From Rhizobium deserti (GTDB taxonomy: Bacteria; Pseudomonadota; Alphaproteobacteria; Rhizobiales; Rhizobiaceae): a DNA stretch of 64,000 nucleotides. The notes beneath the pieces were generated by a model. That model saw only the letters and a program-made list of their open reading frames with translations. It was not told the origin of the DNA and ran no database searches. The translations under genes and the position numbers were made by a program. Shown here one piece after another: positions 53,446 to 63,415 of the stretch (position 1 is the first letter of the stretch; every line of letters starts with the position of its first letter). The DNA is taken from positions 124,001 through 188,000 of the forward strand of contig NZ_SMTL01000005.1 of NCBI RefSeq assembly GCF_004358025.1, in the 5' to 3' direction.

Positions 53446-55449
53446 ATGTTTTCCAATCCTGACCTCCTGAAGTTCATCTTCGGCCGGTTGACCCTAGAGG
53501 CCATTCCCTATCACGAGCCGATCCTGATCGTGACCTTTATCGGCGTCATGCTCGGCGGCCTCGCGTTGCTCGGCGTTATCACCTATTTCAAATTCTGGGG
53601 TCCGCTCTGGCGCGACTGGATCACCAGTGTCGATCACAAGAAGATCGGCATCATGTATATTATACTTGCCATAATCATGCTGCTGCGCGGCTTTTCCGAT
53701 GCGGTCCTGATGCGCGCCCAGCAGGCATTAGCGTTTGGCGAGAATGAAGGATTCCTTCCGCCGCATCACTACGACCAGATCTTCACAGCGCATGGCGTGA
53801 TCATGATCTTCTTCGTGGCCATGCCGTTCGTCACCGGCTTCATGAACTTCGTCGTGCCGTTGCAGATCGGTGCACGCGACGTCTCCTTCCCCTTCCTCAA
53901 CAACTTCTCCTTCTGGATGACCACGGCCGGCGCGATCATCATCATGCTGTCGCTGTTCATCGGAGAATTCGCCCGTACCGGCTGGCTGGCCTATCCGCCG
54001 CTCTCGGGCGCTGCCTATAGTCCAGGCGTCGGGGTCGACTATTATCTATGGGGACTGCAGGTCGCGGGTGTGGGGACGACCTTGTCGGGCATCAATCTGA
54101 TTGCCACCATCGTCAAGATGAGGGCGCCGGGCATGACTTTCATGAAGATGCCGATCTTCACCTGGACATCGCTTTGCACCAACGTGCTCATCGTTGCCAC
54201 CTTCCCGATCCTCACCGCAACGCTGGCTCTTCTGTCGCTCGATCGCTATGTGGGGACGAACTTCTTCACCAACGATCTTGGCGGCAATCCGATGATGTAT
54301 ATCAACCTCATCTGGATCTGGGGCCATCCGGAAGTCTACATTCTGGTTCTGCCGGCTTTCGGCATTTTCTCGGAAGTCGTGGCGACCTTCTGCGGCAAGC
54401 GCCTGTTCGGCTATGCATCCATGGTTTACGCGACCTGCGTCATCATGATCCTGTCCTATCTGGTGTGGCTGCATCACTTCTTCACCATGGGATCTGGTGC
54501 TTCGGTCAACGCATTCTTCGGTATCACGACCATGATCATCTCGATTCCCACGGGCGCGAAGATATTCAACTGGCTGTTCACCATGTATCGTGGCCGTATC
54601 CGTTACGAAGTGCCGATGCTTTGGACCGTAGGCTTCATGGTGACCTTCGTGATCGGCGGCATGACCGGCGTCATGCTGGCGGTTCCGCCGGCCGACTTCG
54701 TGCTCCACAACTCGCTCTTCCTCATCGCGCATTTCCACAATGTCATCATTGGCGGCGTGCTGTTCGGCCTCCTGGCGGGAGTCAACTACTGGTTCCCCAA
54801 GGCCTTCGGCTTCAAGCTCGACCCGTTCTGGGGCAAGATGTCCTTCTGGTTCTGGCTGATCGGCTTTTACATCGCCTTCATGCCGCTGTATGTGCTCGGC
54901 CTGATGGGCGTCACCCGCCGCCTTTCACACATCGAAGACCCGTCGCTGCAGATCTGGTTCGTAACGGCAGCTGTCGGCGTAGCCTTGATCGCTTGTGGCA
55001 TTGCCAGCTTCATCATCCAGCTGGTCGTCAGCTTCAGGAAGCGTGAAGAGCTTCGTGATGTGACGGGTGATCCATGGAATGGCCGCACGCTCGAGTGGTC
55101 GACGTCCTCACCGCCGCCGGACTACAACTTTGCGTTTACCCCGGTCGTACATGATCACGACAGCTGGTACGACATGAAGAACCGCGGCTATGGCCGGCCT
55201 CTGCAAGGCTTCAAGCCTATCCACATGCCGAAGAATACCGGCGCGGGTGCAATTCTGTCGACCTTGAGCGTGGCGCTCGCCTTCGGTCTCATCTGGTATA
55301 TCTGGTGGCTGGTGGCCGTCTCCTTCGTCGCGATCCTGGCGGTGGCGATCATTCATACCTTTAATTACAACCGCGACTTCTACATCTCTGCGGAAGACGT
55401 TTCCGCAGAAGAAACAAGGCGCACTGAACTGCTCGCAAGGCAGGTGTGA
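53446..55449 (+). CDS. cyoB: Cytochrome bo-type ubiquinol oxidase subunit I
   Basis: The catalytic 667-residue haem-copper subunit with about fifteen membrane spans. Visible ligand motifs are [15 protein letters not shown] (low-spin haem His), [14 protein letters not shown] (Cu-B His with the cross-linked Tyr), WLHHFFTMG (Cu-B pair) and [11 protein letters not shown] (haem ligands). The K-channel Tyr and quinone-type N-terminal [13 protein letters not shown] are intact. The next gene start is close (GTG/ATG at 55446-55455). Reduces O2 to water and pumps protons. Confidence 0.97.
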   Translation: MFSNPDLLKFIFGRLTLEAIPYHEPILIVTFIGVMLGGLALLGVITYFKFWGPLWRDWITSVDHKKIGIMYIILAIIMLLRGFSDAVLMRAQQALAFGENEGFLPPHHYDQIFTAHGVIMIFFVAMPFVTGFMNFVVPLQIGARDVSFPFLNNFSFWMTTAGAIIIMLSLFIGEFARTGWLAYPPLSGAAYSPGVGVDYYLWGLQVAGVGTTLSGINLIATIVKMRAPGMTFMKMPIFTWTSLCTNVLIVATFPILTATLALLSLDRYVGTNFFTNDLGGNPMMYINLIWIWGHPEVYILVLPAFGIFSEVVATFCGKRLFGYASMVYATCVIMILSYLVWLHHFFTMGSGASVNAFFGITTMIISIPTGAKIFNWLFTMYRGRIRYEVPMLWTVGFMVTFVIGGMTGVMLAVPPADFVLHNSLFLIAHFHNVIIGGVLFGLLAGVNYWFPKAFGFKLDPFWGKMSFWFWLIGFYIAFMPLYVLGLMGVTRRLSHIEDPSLQIWFVTAAVGVALIACGIASFIIQLVVSFRKREELRDVTGDPWNGRTLEWSTSSPPPDYNFAFTPVVHDHDSWYDMKNRGYGRPLQGFKPIHMPKNTGAGAILSTLSVALAFGLIWYIWWLVAVSFVAILAVAIIHTFNYNRDFYISAEDVSAEETRRTELLARQV

Positions 55450-55454
55450 AAACC

Positions 55455-56075
55455 ATGAGCAAAACCAACGTCGATCCATTGGAAAAGCCGCGATTCTATC
55501 TCGAGGAAGATCATCACCCCGAGAGCAGCACAAATCTGGGGTTCTGGCTCTACCTGATGAGCGATTGCCTGATCTTTGCAATCCTCTTCGCCACCTATGC
55601 CGTGGTCGGCCGCAATTATGCAGCCGGTCCATCGCCAGCGGATTTGTTCGACCTGCCGCTAGTGGCCATCAACACGGCCATGCTGCTGCTGTCGTCGATC
55701 ACCTACGGCTTTGCAATGCTGCAGATGGAGCGAAACGCCAAGGCGGAAACGCTGTTCTGGCTGGGGGTGACCGGGATCTTCGGTGCGATCTTCATCGGCC
55801 TTGAACTGTACGAGTTCATCCACCTTATCCACGATGGGGCCGGCCCTTCACGTAGCGCCTTCCTTTCAGCCTTCTTTACCTTGGTCGGAACTCACGGGCT
55901 GCATGTAACCTTCGGCATTATCTGGCTGATCACCTTGATGGTTCAGGTATCCATGAAGGGCCTGATCGAGGCTAACAGGCGCCGTCTGATGTGCCTGTCT
56001 ATGTTTTGGCACTTCCTCGACGTCGTCTGGATCGGCGTATTTTCCTTCGTTTACCTGATTGGAGTTGTCGGATGA
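55455..56075 (+). CDS. cyoC: Cytochrome bo-type ubiquinol oxidase subunit III
   Basis: A 206-residue five-span subunit. ATG 55455 (MSKTNVDPLEKPRFYLEEDHHPESSTN) has AAGGCAGG upstream; a GTG at 55446 overlapping the cyoB stop is an alternative. Typical CyoC features are LGFWLYLMSDCLIFAILFATYAV and GTHGLHVTFGIIWLI. Stop overlaps the cyoD start (ATGA). Confidence 0.93.
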   Translation: MSKTNVDPLEKPRFYLEEDHHPESSTNLGFWLYLMSDCLIFAILFATYAVVGRNYAAGPSPADLFDLPLVAINTAMLLLSSITYGFAMLQMERNAKAETLFWLGVTGIFGAIFIGLELYEFIHLIHDGAGPSRSAFLSAFFTLVGTHGLHVTFGIIWLITLMVQVSMKGLIEANRRRLMCLSMFWHFLDVVWIGVFSFVYLIGVVG

Positions 56076-56473
56076 CGGCCGAAGCCCCCGCCCACGAGGA
56101 CGCACGCAACACCCATCATGGCCATAGCAATGGGCATGAGGCCGGTCACGGCACGTTCAAGAGCTATATGACGGGCTTTATCCTGTCGATTATCTTGACC
56201 GCCATTCCCTTCTGGCTGGTCATGGGGGAAGTGTTCGACAGCAAGATCTTGACCGCAGCGCTGATCATGGTGTTTGGCGCCATCCAGATTGTTGTTCATA
56301 TGATCTATTTCCTTCACATGAACACGCGCAGCGAAGGCGGCTGGACGATGATGGCGCTCATCTTCACCCTCGTCATCGTCTTCATTGCCTTGGCCGGCTC
56401 TCTCTGGGTCATGCATCACCTCAATGCAAACATGATGCCCATGTCGCCGGAGATGATGAAAAACATGCCCTGA
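56072..56473 (+). CDS. cyoD: Cytochrome bo-type ubiquinol oxidase subunit IV
   Basis: A 133-residue three-span subunit starting at 56072, overlapping the cyoC stop by 4 bp. The N terminus is His-rich (HHGHSNGHEAGHG) before GTFKSYMTGFILSIILTAIPFW; then QIVVHMIYFLHMNT and the last helix ending LWVMHHLNANMM. The His/Met-rich ends are unusual and parallel the CyoA tail. Confidence 0.9.
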   Translation: MTAEAPAHEDARNTHHGHSNGHEAGHGTFKSYMTGFILSIILTAIPFWLVMGEVFDSKILTAALIMVFGAIQIVVHMIYFLHMNTRSEGGWTMMALIFTLVIVFIALAGSLWVMHHLNANMMPMSPEMMKNMP

Positions 56474-56480
56474 GCCGGTC

Positions 56481-57251
56481 ATGCGACCGGATCTCCATCT
56501 AAGTCCAAGCTCTGAGGACGCTGCAGCGGCACAGCAACCATCGGGGCGGGGCCGCAGAGCTTCATTACTGCTTCGCGGCTTTCTCCTGTTCTCGGTCATC
56601 GTGTTCACCCTGCTCGGCATATGGCAGGTGCAGCGCCTGTTCTGGAAACTCGACCTGATCGCCCGCGTCGAAGCGCGGGTTACGGCTGCACCGGTCCCGC
56701 CTCCGCCCCGTAGCGAATGGCCCATGGTCGATGCTGAGCGCTTCGAGTATCAGCATGTTCACGTCGCCGGCGTTTTCGATCACAGCCGCGAGGCGCTGGT
56801 TCAGGCGGTGACGGAGAGAGGGCCAGGCTTTTGGGTGATGACGCCGCTGCGCCTGCAAGAGGGTCAGTCCATCCTGATCAACCGCGGCTTTGTCCCGTCC
56901 GGAAACAAAGATACAGGAAGCCGCAAAGCCGGCGAGCTCGTCGGGACCGTAAACGTCACCGGCCTGCTACGCATCTCCGAACCCGGCGGCGGCTTTCTTC
57001 GATCCAACGATCCCGGCGCCGACAGGTGGTATTCGCGCGACGTTGCAGCCATCGCGGCCGCTAAAGGCGTGTCGGATTACGCACCCTTCTTCATCGATGC
57101 GGATGCCGCCGCCAATCCGGGCGGGCTGCCGGTCGGTGGCCTCACCGTGGTGAAATTTCACAACAGCCACCTGGTCTACGCCATCACCTGGTTCTCACTG
57201 GCGGCGATGGCACTGGGTGCGACTGTATTCGTCGGCCGTTACCGCGGCTAG
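56481..57251 (+). CDS. SURF1-family oxidase assembly protein
   Basis: A 256-residue membrane protein with one N-terminal span (LLLRGFLLFSVIVFTLLGIWQVQR) and one C-terminal span (LVYAITWFSLAAMALGATVFV), enclosing the periplasmic domain with GVFDHSREALVQ, GFWVMTPLRLQEGQSILINRGFVP and KFHNSHLVYAITWFSLA, the SURF1 signature. It is 7 bp after cyoD and so part of the oxidase operon. SURF1 helps insert haem into haem-copper oxidases. No cyoE (haem O synthase) is in the window. Confidence 0.9.
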   Translation: MRPDLHLSPSSEDAAAAQQPSGRGRRASLLLRGFLLFSVIVFTLLGIWQVQRLFWKLDLIARVEARVTAAPVPPPPRSEWPMVDAERFEYQHVHVAGVFDHSREALVQAVTERGPGFWVMTPLRLQEGQSILINRGFVPSGNKDTGSRKAGELVGTVNVTGLLRISEPGGGFLRSNDPGADRWYSRDVAAIAAAKGVSDYAPFFIDADAAANPGGLPVGGLTVVKFHNSHLVYAITWFSLAAMALGATVFVGRYRG

Positions 57252-57297
57252 ATCGCGGTCTTGAAGCCGTGGTGAAAAGGCAACGGCGCGGCACCGC

Positions 57298-58052
57298 TCA
57301 CCGCACCCATTGCATGCCGTCGATTTGAATATCCTGACCAGTGATGAAGTTAGGTTCGCAGGTTGCGAGAAAAGTGACGACGCTGGCCACATCCTGCGGC
57401 GTGCCCACCCGTTTCATCGAGATGCCGGCGGCCAGCTGCGCCTCGCGGGCATTGATCATGGCGTTCGACAGCTCTGTCTTGATGACCCCCGGGCAGACCG
57501 CATTGACGACGATCTCCGGGGCCAGCTCCTTGGCCAGCGCCCGCGTCATGCCCAGGATACCTGCCTTGGCGGCGGTGTAGGAAACTTGCTGACCGCGCTG
57601 GTAACGCCGCCGGTATGGGCGTTCATCGACGACATGTTGATGATCCGCCCGCCGCCATTGCGGCGCATCACCGGCACAACCGGCTGGATATAGTTGAAGG
57701 CGCCCTTGAGATTGATGGCGATCGTCGCGTCGAATTCGTCCTCGGAAATCTCCTCGATCCCCTTTGGCATCGGCCTGCCGGCATTGTTGAACAGCACGTC
57801 GATCCGGCCCCACTGCGCATCAACGTCCGCAACGATCTCTGCTGCCCTTCCATGGTCGCGCACATCGGCGACAAAGGTCAGCGTCGCCCGCCCCAAGTCG
57901 CGGAGTTCACCAGCCGTGCGGGCAAGATCGTCCTCGATCAGGTCGACGAGCACGATATCGAAATCCTGTCTTGCCAGATCAAGCGCACAGGCGCGGCCGA
58001 TGCCCCGTCCGCCGCCGGTGACGACCGCCACTTTGCGGGCCACATCAGACAT
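57298..58052 (-). pseudogene. SDR-family oxidoreductase with a one-base deletion (frameshifted)
   Basis: Short-chain dehydrogenase whose N-terminal two thirds (MSDVARKVAVVTGGGRGIGR, then NNAG, MSSMNAHTGG) and C-terminal third (YTAAKAGILGMTRALAKELAP to GMQWVR) lie in different frames. The break is near 57585, where the minus strand reads AGC-AAGTT instead of a frame-keeping AGC-AAG-GTT; the span is 755 bases, one short of 756 (251 residues). The active-site Tyr and Lys (YTAAK) are in the second part. Start 58052 overlaps the PuuE-like stop by 8 bp. Otherwise intact, so a recent mutation or a sequence error. Confidence 0.85.
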
Positions 58053-58929
58053 CGGCGTTCTCCTTAGCGAAGCGGGCAATGTCGGCATGGGTGCCGAACC
58101 AGACGCCCTCATGCTGCTTGATGTGCTGGATCAGCTCTTCAAGGATGAAGATACGTGACCGATAGCCGGTGACATGTGGATGCATGGTCAAGAGAAACAG
58201 GCCGCCCTCCTTGTAGGCCCGATCGAACTCACGTTTAAAGATGTCGAGCACGGCCGGCGGCGGCGTGTAGGGGCGGTGTGCAGTGAAGCGGTTCATGTTG
58301 AAATAGACCGCATCGTCGCGGATCCATTCGACAGGCAGCTCGACCACGCCCGTCGGCTCGCCGTCTTCGACGAGTTCGTAGGGATCATCGTCGGCCATCA
58401 GCGAACTGTCGTAAAGCAGCCCAAGTTCGCGCTCGATCTCCAGCGTCACAGGAGAAAAATCCCAGGACGGCGTGCGCATGCCGACGGCGCGCACGCCGGT
58501 GATCTTTTCCAGCGTATCGGCGGCGCGAAGATGCAGTTCGCGCTCCTTGTCCGGCGGCACCTGCGTGTTCACTTCATGGATCCAGCCATGCAGGCCGATC
58601 TCATGACCTTCGGCGATCACGCGTTTCTGCTCGTCCGGGTGGAGCAAGGCGGCGACGGCCGGCACGAAGAAAGTGGCAGGCACCTCCGCTGCCTTGAGCG
58701 TTTCGAGGATGCGCGGCACGCCCATGCGGTTGCCGTACTGGCCCCATGACAGGCGGCCGATGGATAAGCCGCCGTCGCGCAGCTCGTTGGTCTCGTGGTC
58801 GCTGTCGAAGGACAATGCCACGGCGCAACGCGCGCCATCCTTCCAGGCCTTCGGCTTCAACGAACGGCCGGCGCGGACCTTGTCGACCTTGCCACGCCAG
58901 GTGGCTTCATCCCATTCCCAGGGTTCCAT
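58045..58929 (-). CDS. Polysaccharide-deacetylase-fold hydrolase, PuuE/allantoinase-like
   Basis: A 294-residue NodB-fold metal hydrolase. The start at 58929 (MEPWEWDEATWRGKVD) follows GGACGGAGAG. The metal-binding DSDHE (SFDSDHETNEL), the HGWIHE histidine pair near residue 120 and RTPSWDFSP near residue 155 are the family motifs; the TMHPHVTGYRSR C-terminal motif is also visible. The group includes the cofactor-independent allantoinase PuuE and peptidoglycan deacetylases. Position in an amide-type operon favours the cyclic-amide hydrolase reading. Confidence 0.85.
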   Translation of the reverse strand: MEPWEWDEATWRGKVDKVRAGRSLKPKAWKDGARCAVALSFDSDHETNELRDGGLSIGRLSWGQYGNRMGVPRILETLKAAEVPATFFVPAVAALLHPDEQKRVIAEGHEIGLHGWIHEVNTQVPPDKERELHLRAADTLEKITGVRAVGMRTPSWDFSPVTLEIERELGLLYDSSLMADDDPYELVEDGEPTGVVELPVEWIRDDAVYFNMNRFTAHRPYTPPPAVLDIFKREFDRAYKEGGLFLLTMHPHVTGYRSRIFILEELIQHIKQHEGVWFGTHADIARFAKENADV

Positions 58930-58945
58930 GTCTCTCCGTCCTTTG

Positions 58946-60685
58946 TTATTCAGCCGCCGTCGTCTCGGTACCCTGCGGCAGCACCGGCACCGCCGCGAGC
59001 AGCCGCGCGGTGTAGTCGTGTTGCGGGTTGTCGTAGATCGCCGCTGCAAGCCCCTCCTCGACGATCAGGCCCTGGTACATGATCGCGACACGGTCGCAGA
59101 GGTGGCGGACCACCGACAGGTCATGGCTGATGAACAGCAGCGACAGGTCGAGTTCGGCGCGCAGGCGGATCAGCAGGTTGATGATCTGTGCCTGGATGGA
59201 GACATCGAGCGAGGCGACGGGCTCGTCGCAGACAATCACATCCGGCTGCATGGCAAGCGCCCGGGCGATGGCGATCCGCTGCCGCTGGCCGCCGGAAAAC
59301 TGGTGCGGGAAGCGGTTGGCGAATGTCGGGTCGAGGCCCACCGCCGCCAGCCATTGCCGGACGTAGTCCGGCGCCTCGGCGCGGTTCACCAGCCGGTGCG
59401 CCAGCGGGCCCTCGGTAATGATGTCGCCGATCCGCATGCGGCCGTTGAGCGAGGAGAACGGATCCTGGAAGATCGTCTGGACGCGGGTGGTGATCTTTTT
59501 CGGCGCGCGGCCGGTGCTCATTACCGGCTGGCCGTTGAGGCGGATCGTGCCCGAGGTCGGCACGATAATGCCGGCCGCCATCCGGCCGAGGGTCGATTTG
59601 CCCGAGCCGGATTCGCCGACGAGACCCAGCACCTCGCCGCGCCTGACGGTGAGCGAAACGCCAGCGACCGCCTGCACCACCGTCAGCGGCTGCGAGAGGC
59701 CCGATTTGATCGCCAGGTTGCGGAACAGTCCGGCCGGTTTCTCGAACCGTTTCACGGCATTGTCGATGACGAGATAGGGACTGCCGAGCGCTGGCAGGTT
59801 GGCGGTTGCGGATTTACGGGGCGGCGGCGGTGCGTCAGCTATGCCGCTCCCACGCAGAAGCAACTGGCCCGGCTTGGCCCGCGACGGCAGGGCGTCAAGC
59901 AGAGCCCTTGTGTATTCATGCTGCGGGCGGGTCAGAACGCCGAGCGCCGGGCCGATCTCGACGATATTGCCCGATTTCATCACCGCGACGCGGTCTGCGA
60001 TCGAAGAGACGATGGCGAGGTCATGGCTGATCCAGATCAATGCGGTGCCCAGCTCCGAAACCAGTTCCTTCATCTCGGCCAGGATTTCGGCCTGGATCGA
60101 AACATCAAGCGCGGTCGTCGGTTCATCGCAGATGATCAGTTTGGGACGGTGCAGCAGCGCAATCGCAATCGCTACGCGCTGGCGCATGCCGCCGGAGAAC
60201 TGATGCGGGAAAAAGTCGACCTTGCGCTCCGGCTCGGCGATGCGGACCTGAGCCACCGCCGTGATCGCCCGTTGGCGTGCGTCGGCAGCGTCAATGGTCT
60301 CGTGTGCTTCCAGCGCCAACTTTATCTGCGTGCCGATACTCAAGACGGGGTTGAGCGTCATCATCGGATCCTGGAAGACCATGGAGATGGTCTTTCCACG
60401 GATGGCGCGCAGGTCGTGCGAGGGAAGGCCGACCAATTCTCGGCCCTCGAGCTTGATCGACCCCTCGACGATGCGGCCGGGATCGTCGATGAGACCGATG
60501 ATCGAGAAGCCGGTGATCGACTTCCCGGACCCGGATTCCCCAACCAGGCCCAATACTTCGCCCGGTGCGATGGAGAAGGACACGCCATCGACGGCCTTCA
60601 CCTCGCCGCGTCCGCTTGGAAACCATGTCCTGAGATCGGTGACTTCGAGGAGAGGGGCGGCCGATCTTGTCACGATGTCGGTCAT
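58946..60685 (-). CDS. Fused dipeptide-type ABC transporter ATPase (DppD-DppF)
   Basis: A 579-residue protein with two complete ATPase domains. Domain 1 (about residues 10-265) has Walker [12 protein letters not shown], signature [15 protein letters not shown] and Walker [12 protein letters not shown]. Domain 2 (about residues 300-560) has Walker [12 protein letters not shown], signature [15 protein letters not shown] and Walker [12 protein letters not shown]. Both carry the C-terminal region typical of oligopeptide systems ([25 protein letters not shown]). Start overlaps the DppC stop by 4 bp. Powers the permeases at 60682-62528. Confidence 0.95.
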   Translation of the reverse strand: MTDIVTRSAAPLLEVTDLRTWFPSGRGEVKAVDGVSFSIAPGEVLGLVGESGSGKSITGFSIIGLIDDPGRIVEGSIKLEGRELVGLPSHDLRAIRGKTISMVFQDPMMTLNPVLSIGTQIKLALEAHETIDAADARQRAITAVAQVRIAEPERKVDFFPHQFSGGMRQRVAIAIALLHRPKLIICDEPTTALDVSIQAEILAEMKELVSELGTALIWISHDLAIVSSIADRVAVMKSGNIVEIGPALGVLTRPQHEYTRALLDALPSRAKPGQLLLRGSGIADAPPPPRKSATANLPALGSPYLVIDNAVKRFEKPAGLFRNLAIKSGLSQPLTVVQAVAGVSLTVRRGEVLGLVGESGSGKSTLGRMAAGIIVPTSGTIRLNGQPVMSTGRAPKKITTRVQTIFQDPFSSLNGRMRIGDIITEGPLAHRLVNRAEAPDYVRQWLAAVGLDPTFANRFPHQFSGGQRQRIAIARALAMQPDVIVCDEPVASLDVSIQAQIINLLIRLRAELDLSLLFISHDLSVVRHLCDRVAIMYQGLIVEEGLAAAIYDNPQHDYTARLLAAVPVLPQGTETTAAE

Positions 60686-61557
60686 CGGCGGAGCCTCGGG
60701 TTGAGCTGGTCGCGGATTTGATCACCGACGAGATTGAGCGAGACGATGAAGATGATCAGCGCCAGGCCGGGATAGATCGAGATCCAGTAACGGCCCGACA
60801 GCAGGTATTGGAAGCCGTTGGCAATCAGCATGCCGAGCGACGGTTCGGTGGGCGGCAGGCCGACACCGAGGAAGGAAAGGGTCGCTTCCAGCGAGATCGC
60901 GCTCGCCACCTGCACGGTCGCTACCACGATCAGCGGCGGCAGCGCGTTGGGCAGGATGTGGGCCAGCACCACCCGCCAGGAAGAGAGTGGAATGGACAGT
61001 GCCGCCTCGACGTAATCCTTCTGCCGCTCGGCGGCCGCAGCGCCGTGAGCGGTGCGGGCAAAATAGGCGTATTGCGCGAAGATCAGCGCCAGGATCAGCT
61101 GGTAGCGACCCTGGCCGAGAATGGCGGCGATCACGAAGGCGAGCAGGATGGCGGGAAACGACAGCTGCAGGTCAACGATGCGCATAGCGAGGCTTTCAAA
61201 TCGTCCGCCAATATAAGCGGCGGCGCAACCGACGATCGCACCGATGACCAAGGCGATGCCGCTCGCGATGATCCCCATCTGCAGTGAGATGCGCAGGCCG
61301 TAGATGATGGCGGACAGGAGGTCGCGCCCTTGCGAATCCGTTCCCAGCCAATGGGTATAACGGCCGGTGCCGATATAACCCGGTGGTCGCCGGGCATCGC
61401 GCAGCACCAGATGCGCAAGATCATAGGGGTTCTGTGGTGTCACGAGCGGTGCGATCAGGGCGATCAGCACGATAACGAATACAAGCAGAGCTGCGGCGAC
61501 GGCCACCTTGTTGCGGCGGAATTCAACGAGGAAACGGGAGAGCGGAGTGTCACGCAT
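60682..61557 (-). CDS. Dipeptide/oligopeptide-type ABC transporter permease (DppC-like)
   Basis: A 291-residue six-span permease. The conserved N-terminal MRDTPLSRFLVEFRRNKVAV, LGTDSQGRDLLSAIIYGLRISLQMG near residue 85 and the EAA loop EAALSIPLSSWRVVLAHILPNALPPLIV near residue 180 are typical of DppC. Shares start/stop bases with its neighbours. Confidence 0.92.
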   Translation of the reverse strand: MRDTPLSRFLVEFRRNKVAVAAALLVFVIVLIALIAPLVTPQNPYDLAHLVLRDARRPPGYIGTGRYTHWLGTDSQGRDLLSAIIYGLRISLQMGIIASGIALVIGAIVGCAAAYIGGRFESLAMRIVDLQLSFPAILLAFVIAAILGQGRYQLILALIFAQYAYFARTAHGAAAAERQKDYVEAALSIPLSSWRVVLAHILPNALPPLIVVATVQVASAISLEATLSFLGVGLPPTEPSLGMLIANGFQYLLSGRYWISIYPGLALIIFIVSLNLVGDQIRDQLNPRLRR

Positions 61558-62528
61558 CAGGCGCGCCCCTTTCGCAAGCGCGGGTCGAGAGCCGCATAGG
61601 CCAGATCAACCAACAAATTTATGACGATAAACAGAAGCGCGACGAACATCAGGTAGGCGACCATGACCGGCCTATCCAGCGAGGTAATGCTGTCGATGAT
61701 CAGCTTGCCGAGTCCCGGCCACGAAAAGATCGTCTCCGTGACGACTGCAAAGGCGAGCGTCGATCCGAGTTCCAATCCGAACACGGTGACCAGCGGGATC
61801 GAGATCAGCCGTAGCACGTGGCGGCTCAGTACCGTGAATTCCGAAAGCCCAGCGGCACGGGCAAATTTGACCGTGTCGCTCAGCATCAGTTCACGCGTGC
61901 CGGCGCGGGCGAGCCGGATCATCAGCGAGAACTTGAACAGCGCAAGATTGAGCGCGGGCAGTACCAAGTGAGCCAGCCCGTCACCGGTCAGGAAGCTGAA
62001 GTCGACGCCGAATAGGCTAACCGTTTCGCCGCGACCGCCGGCCGGCATGCAGCCGCATTGCACGGCAAACACCATGATCAGCATCAGCCCGAACCAAAAG
62101 GTCGGCACCGAGAAACCGAGGATCGAAATAGCCATAATGGCGCGCGAAATTGGGCTATGCGGCTTGTAGCCGGCATACATGCCGATCGGAATGCCGACCA
62201 GACTGGCAAACAGCACGGCGGCAAGCGTCAGTTCCAGCGTTGCCGGCAGGCGGGATAGGATCAGTTCGCTGACCGGCATGTTGTAGACGAAGGATCGGCC
62301 AAAATCGCCTTGCAGGATGCGGCCGACAAAGGACAGATATTGATGCCACAGCGGCTGATCGAGGCCGTATTGGGCAATCACCGCGGCGCGGATATCCTGT
62401 GTTGCATCCGGCGAAATCAAGACGTCGATCGGATTGCCGACGGCGTAGACTCCGCAGAACACGAGCGCCGACATCGCGATGACGACGATCAGCGCCTGCC
62501 ATAATCGTTGCAGGATGAAACCCAGCAT
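61557..62528 (-). CDS. Dipeptide/oligopeptide-type ABC transporter permease (DppB-like)
   Basis: A 323-residue six-span permease starting at 62528 (MLGFILQRLWQALIVV) with AGGGGA upstream; a 6-residue longer frame is possible. Landmarks are the N-terminal helix, LPATLELTLAAVLFASLVGIPIG, FWFGLMLIMVFAVQ and the RAAGLSEFTVLSRHVLRLISIPLVT loop. Its stop shares a base with the DppC start. No binding protein is encoded nearby. Confidence 0.92.
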   Translation of the reverse strand: MLGFILQRLWQALIVVIAMSALVFCGVYAVGNPIDVLISPDATQDIRAAVIAQYGLDQPLWHQYLSFVGRILQGDFGRSFVYNMPVSELILSRLPATLELTLAAVLFASLVGIPIGMYAGYKPHSPISRAIMAISILGFSVPTFWFGLMLIMVFAVQCGCMPAGGRGETVSLFGVDFSFLTGDGLAHLVLPALNLALFKFSLMIRLARAGTRELMLSDTVKFARAAGLSEFTVLSRHVLRLISIPLVTVFGLELGSTLAFAVVTETIFSWPGLGKLIIDSITSLDRPVMVAYLMFVALLFIVINLLVDLAYAALDPRLRKGRA

Positions 62529-62604
62529 GCGTCCCCTTACCCCCACTTTGCGCAGGTTGTTGCGATGCGGTTGTGTCTGCCGCGCCGGTCGCGGCAGACA
62601 TAGT

Positions 62605-63306
62605 TCAGTGCCAGTCGTCTTGCAGAAGCGCGCGGGTTTCCCGCACTGCCACGTCCCAGATCGCTAGCATATCCTCCTCGGGGCGCTGGTAGAGGCCATG
62701 GTAATTGCCGTCGCCTAGCAATTGGCGCTTTTGCGCCGCACCGACGCGGGCAAGTGCTGCATAATCGATCTGCGGCTTGGCCGTCGTCGGCTGGCGCTGG
62801 TCCGTGGTGCGCGTCCAAGGAAAATTTTCCATCCAGGACGCATGCGAGGCGGCCGGATCGGTCTCCTGCACCTTCGCCAGCGTCTTTGGCGCCCGCCACC
62901 AGTCGTGAAATTTCACCGATGCGTTCGGATGCGCGTTCAGCCATTCGGAAATTACCACGGTTGCCGGCATGTTGCCGCCATGGCCGTTGACGACGAGGAT
63001 ACGGCGGAAGCCGGATCGGTACATGCTGTCGAGCAGGTCGCGGATGACGCCGATATAGGTCGACAGCGACAGTGTCATCGTGCCGGGAAAATTCGAAAAC
63101 GACGAGGCGAGACCATAGGACACCACCGGGAAGACCGGAATGCCAAGCGGCTCGGCGGCATCGACGGAGACCTTTTCGGCGAGAATCATGTCAGTCGCGA
63201 GGCTGAGGTAGGCGTGCTGCTCCACGCTGCCGATTGGCAGGATGCAGCGATCGTCTTCTGCCACGCGTTCTTCCACCTGCAGCCAGTTCATCTCGGCGAT
63301 CTTCAA
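62605..63306 (-). CDS. Creatininase-family metallohydrolase (TTG start)
   Basis: A 233-residue creatininase/creatinine-amidohydrolase-superfamily enzyme. The preferred start is TTG at 63306 (MKIAEMNWLQVEERV), because AAGGATAG lies at the right distance and the family N terminus begins with such an IAEMxW segment; ATG 63291 is the alternative. Metal ligands are E29, H31 and D39 (GSVEQHAYLSLATD) and H109 (NGHGGN). Members act on creatinine and other small cyclic amides or formamides. First gene of the minus-strand operon with a peptide-type importer; divergent from a MarR gene. Confidence 0.88.
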   Translation of the reverse strand: MKIAEMNWLQVEERVAEDDRCILPIGSVEQHAYLSLATDMILAEKVSVDAAEPLGIPVFPVVSYGLASSFSNFPGTMTLSLSTYIGVIRDLLDSMYRSGFRRILVVNGHGGNMPATVVISEWLNAHPNASVKFHDWWRAPKTLAKVQETDPAASHASWMENFPWTRTTDQRQPTTAKPQIDYAALARVGAAQKRQLLGDGNYHGLYQRPEEDMLAIWDVAVRETRALLQDDWH

Positions 63307-63415
63307 TCCGCTATCCTTGTTTTCCGTCTTCGCCAAATTGCGCAAAGAACATTCTATTTTGGGCCGCAGCGCACAATGTTTGTGCTTCCAGGCGATTTGC
63401 GCAGCATGCAGCAAG

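Noticed and set aside
58673..60721. A 682-codon open frame on the plus strand
   Set aside because: It is antisense to the deacetylase and fused ATPase genes, Arg/Asp/His-rich with no domain, and arises from GC-rich codon bias.
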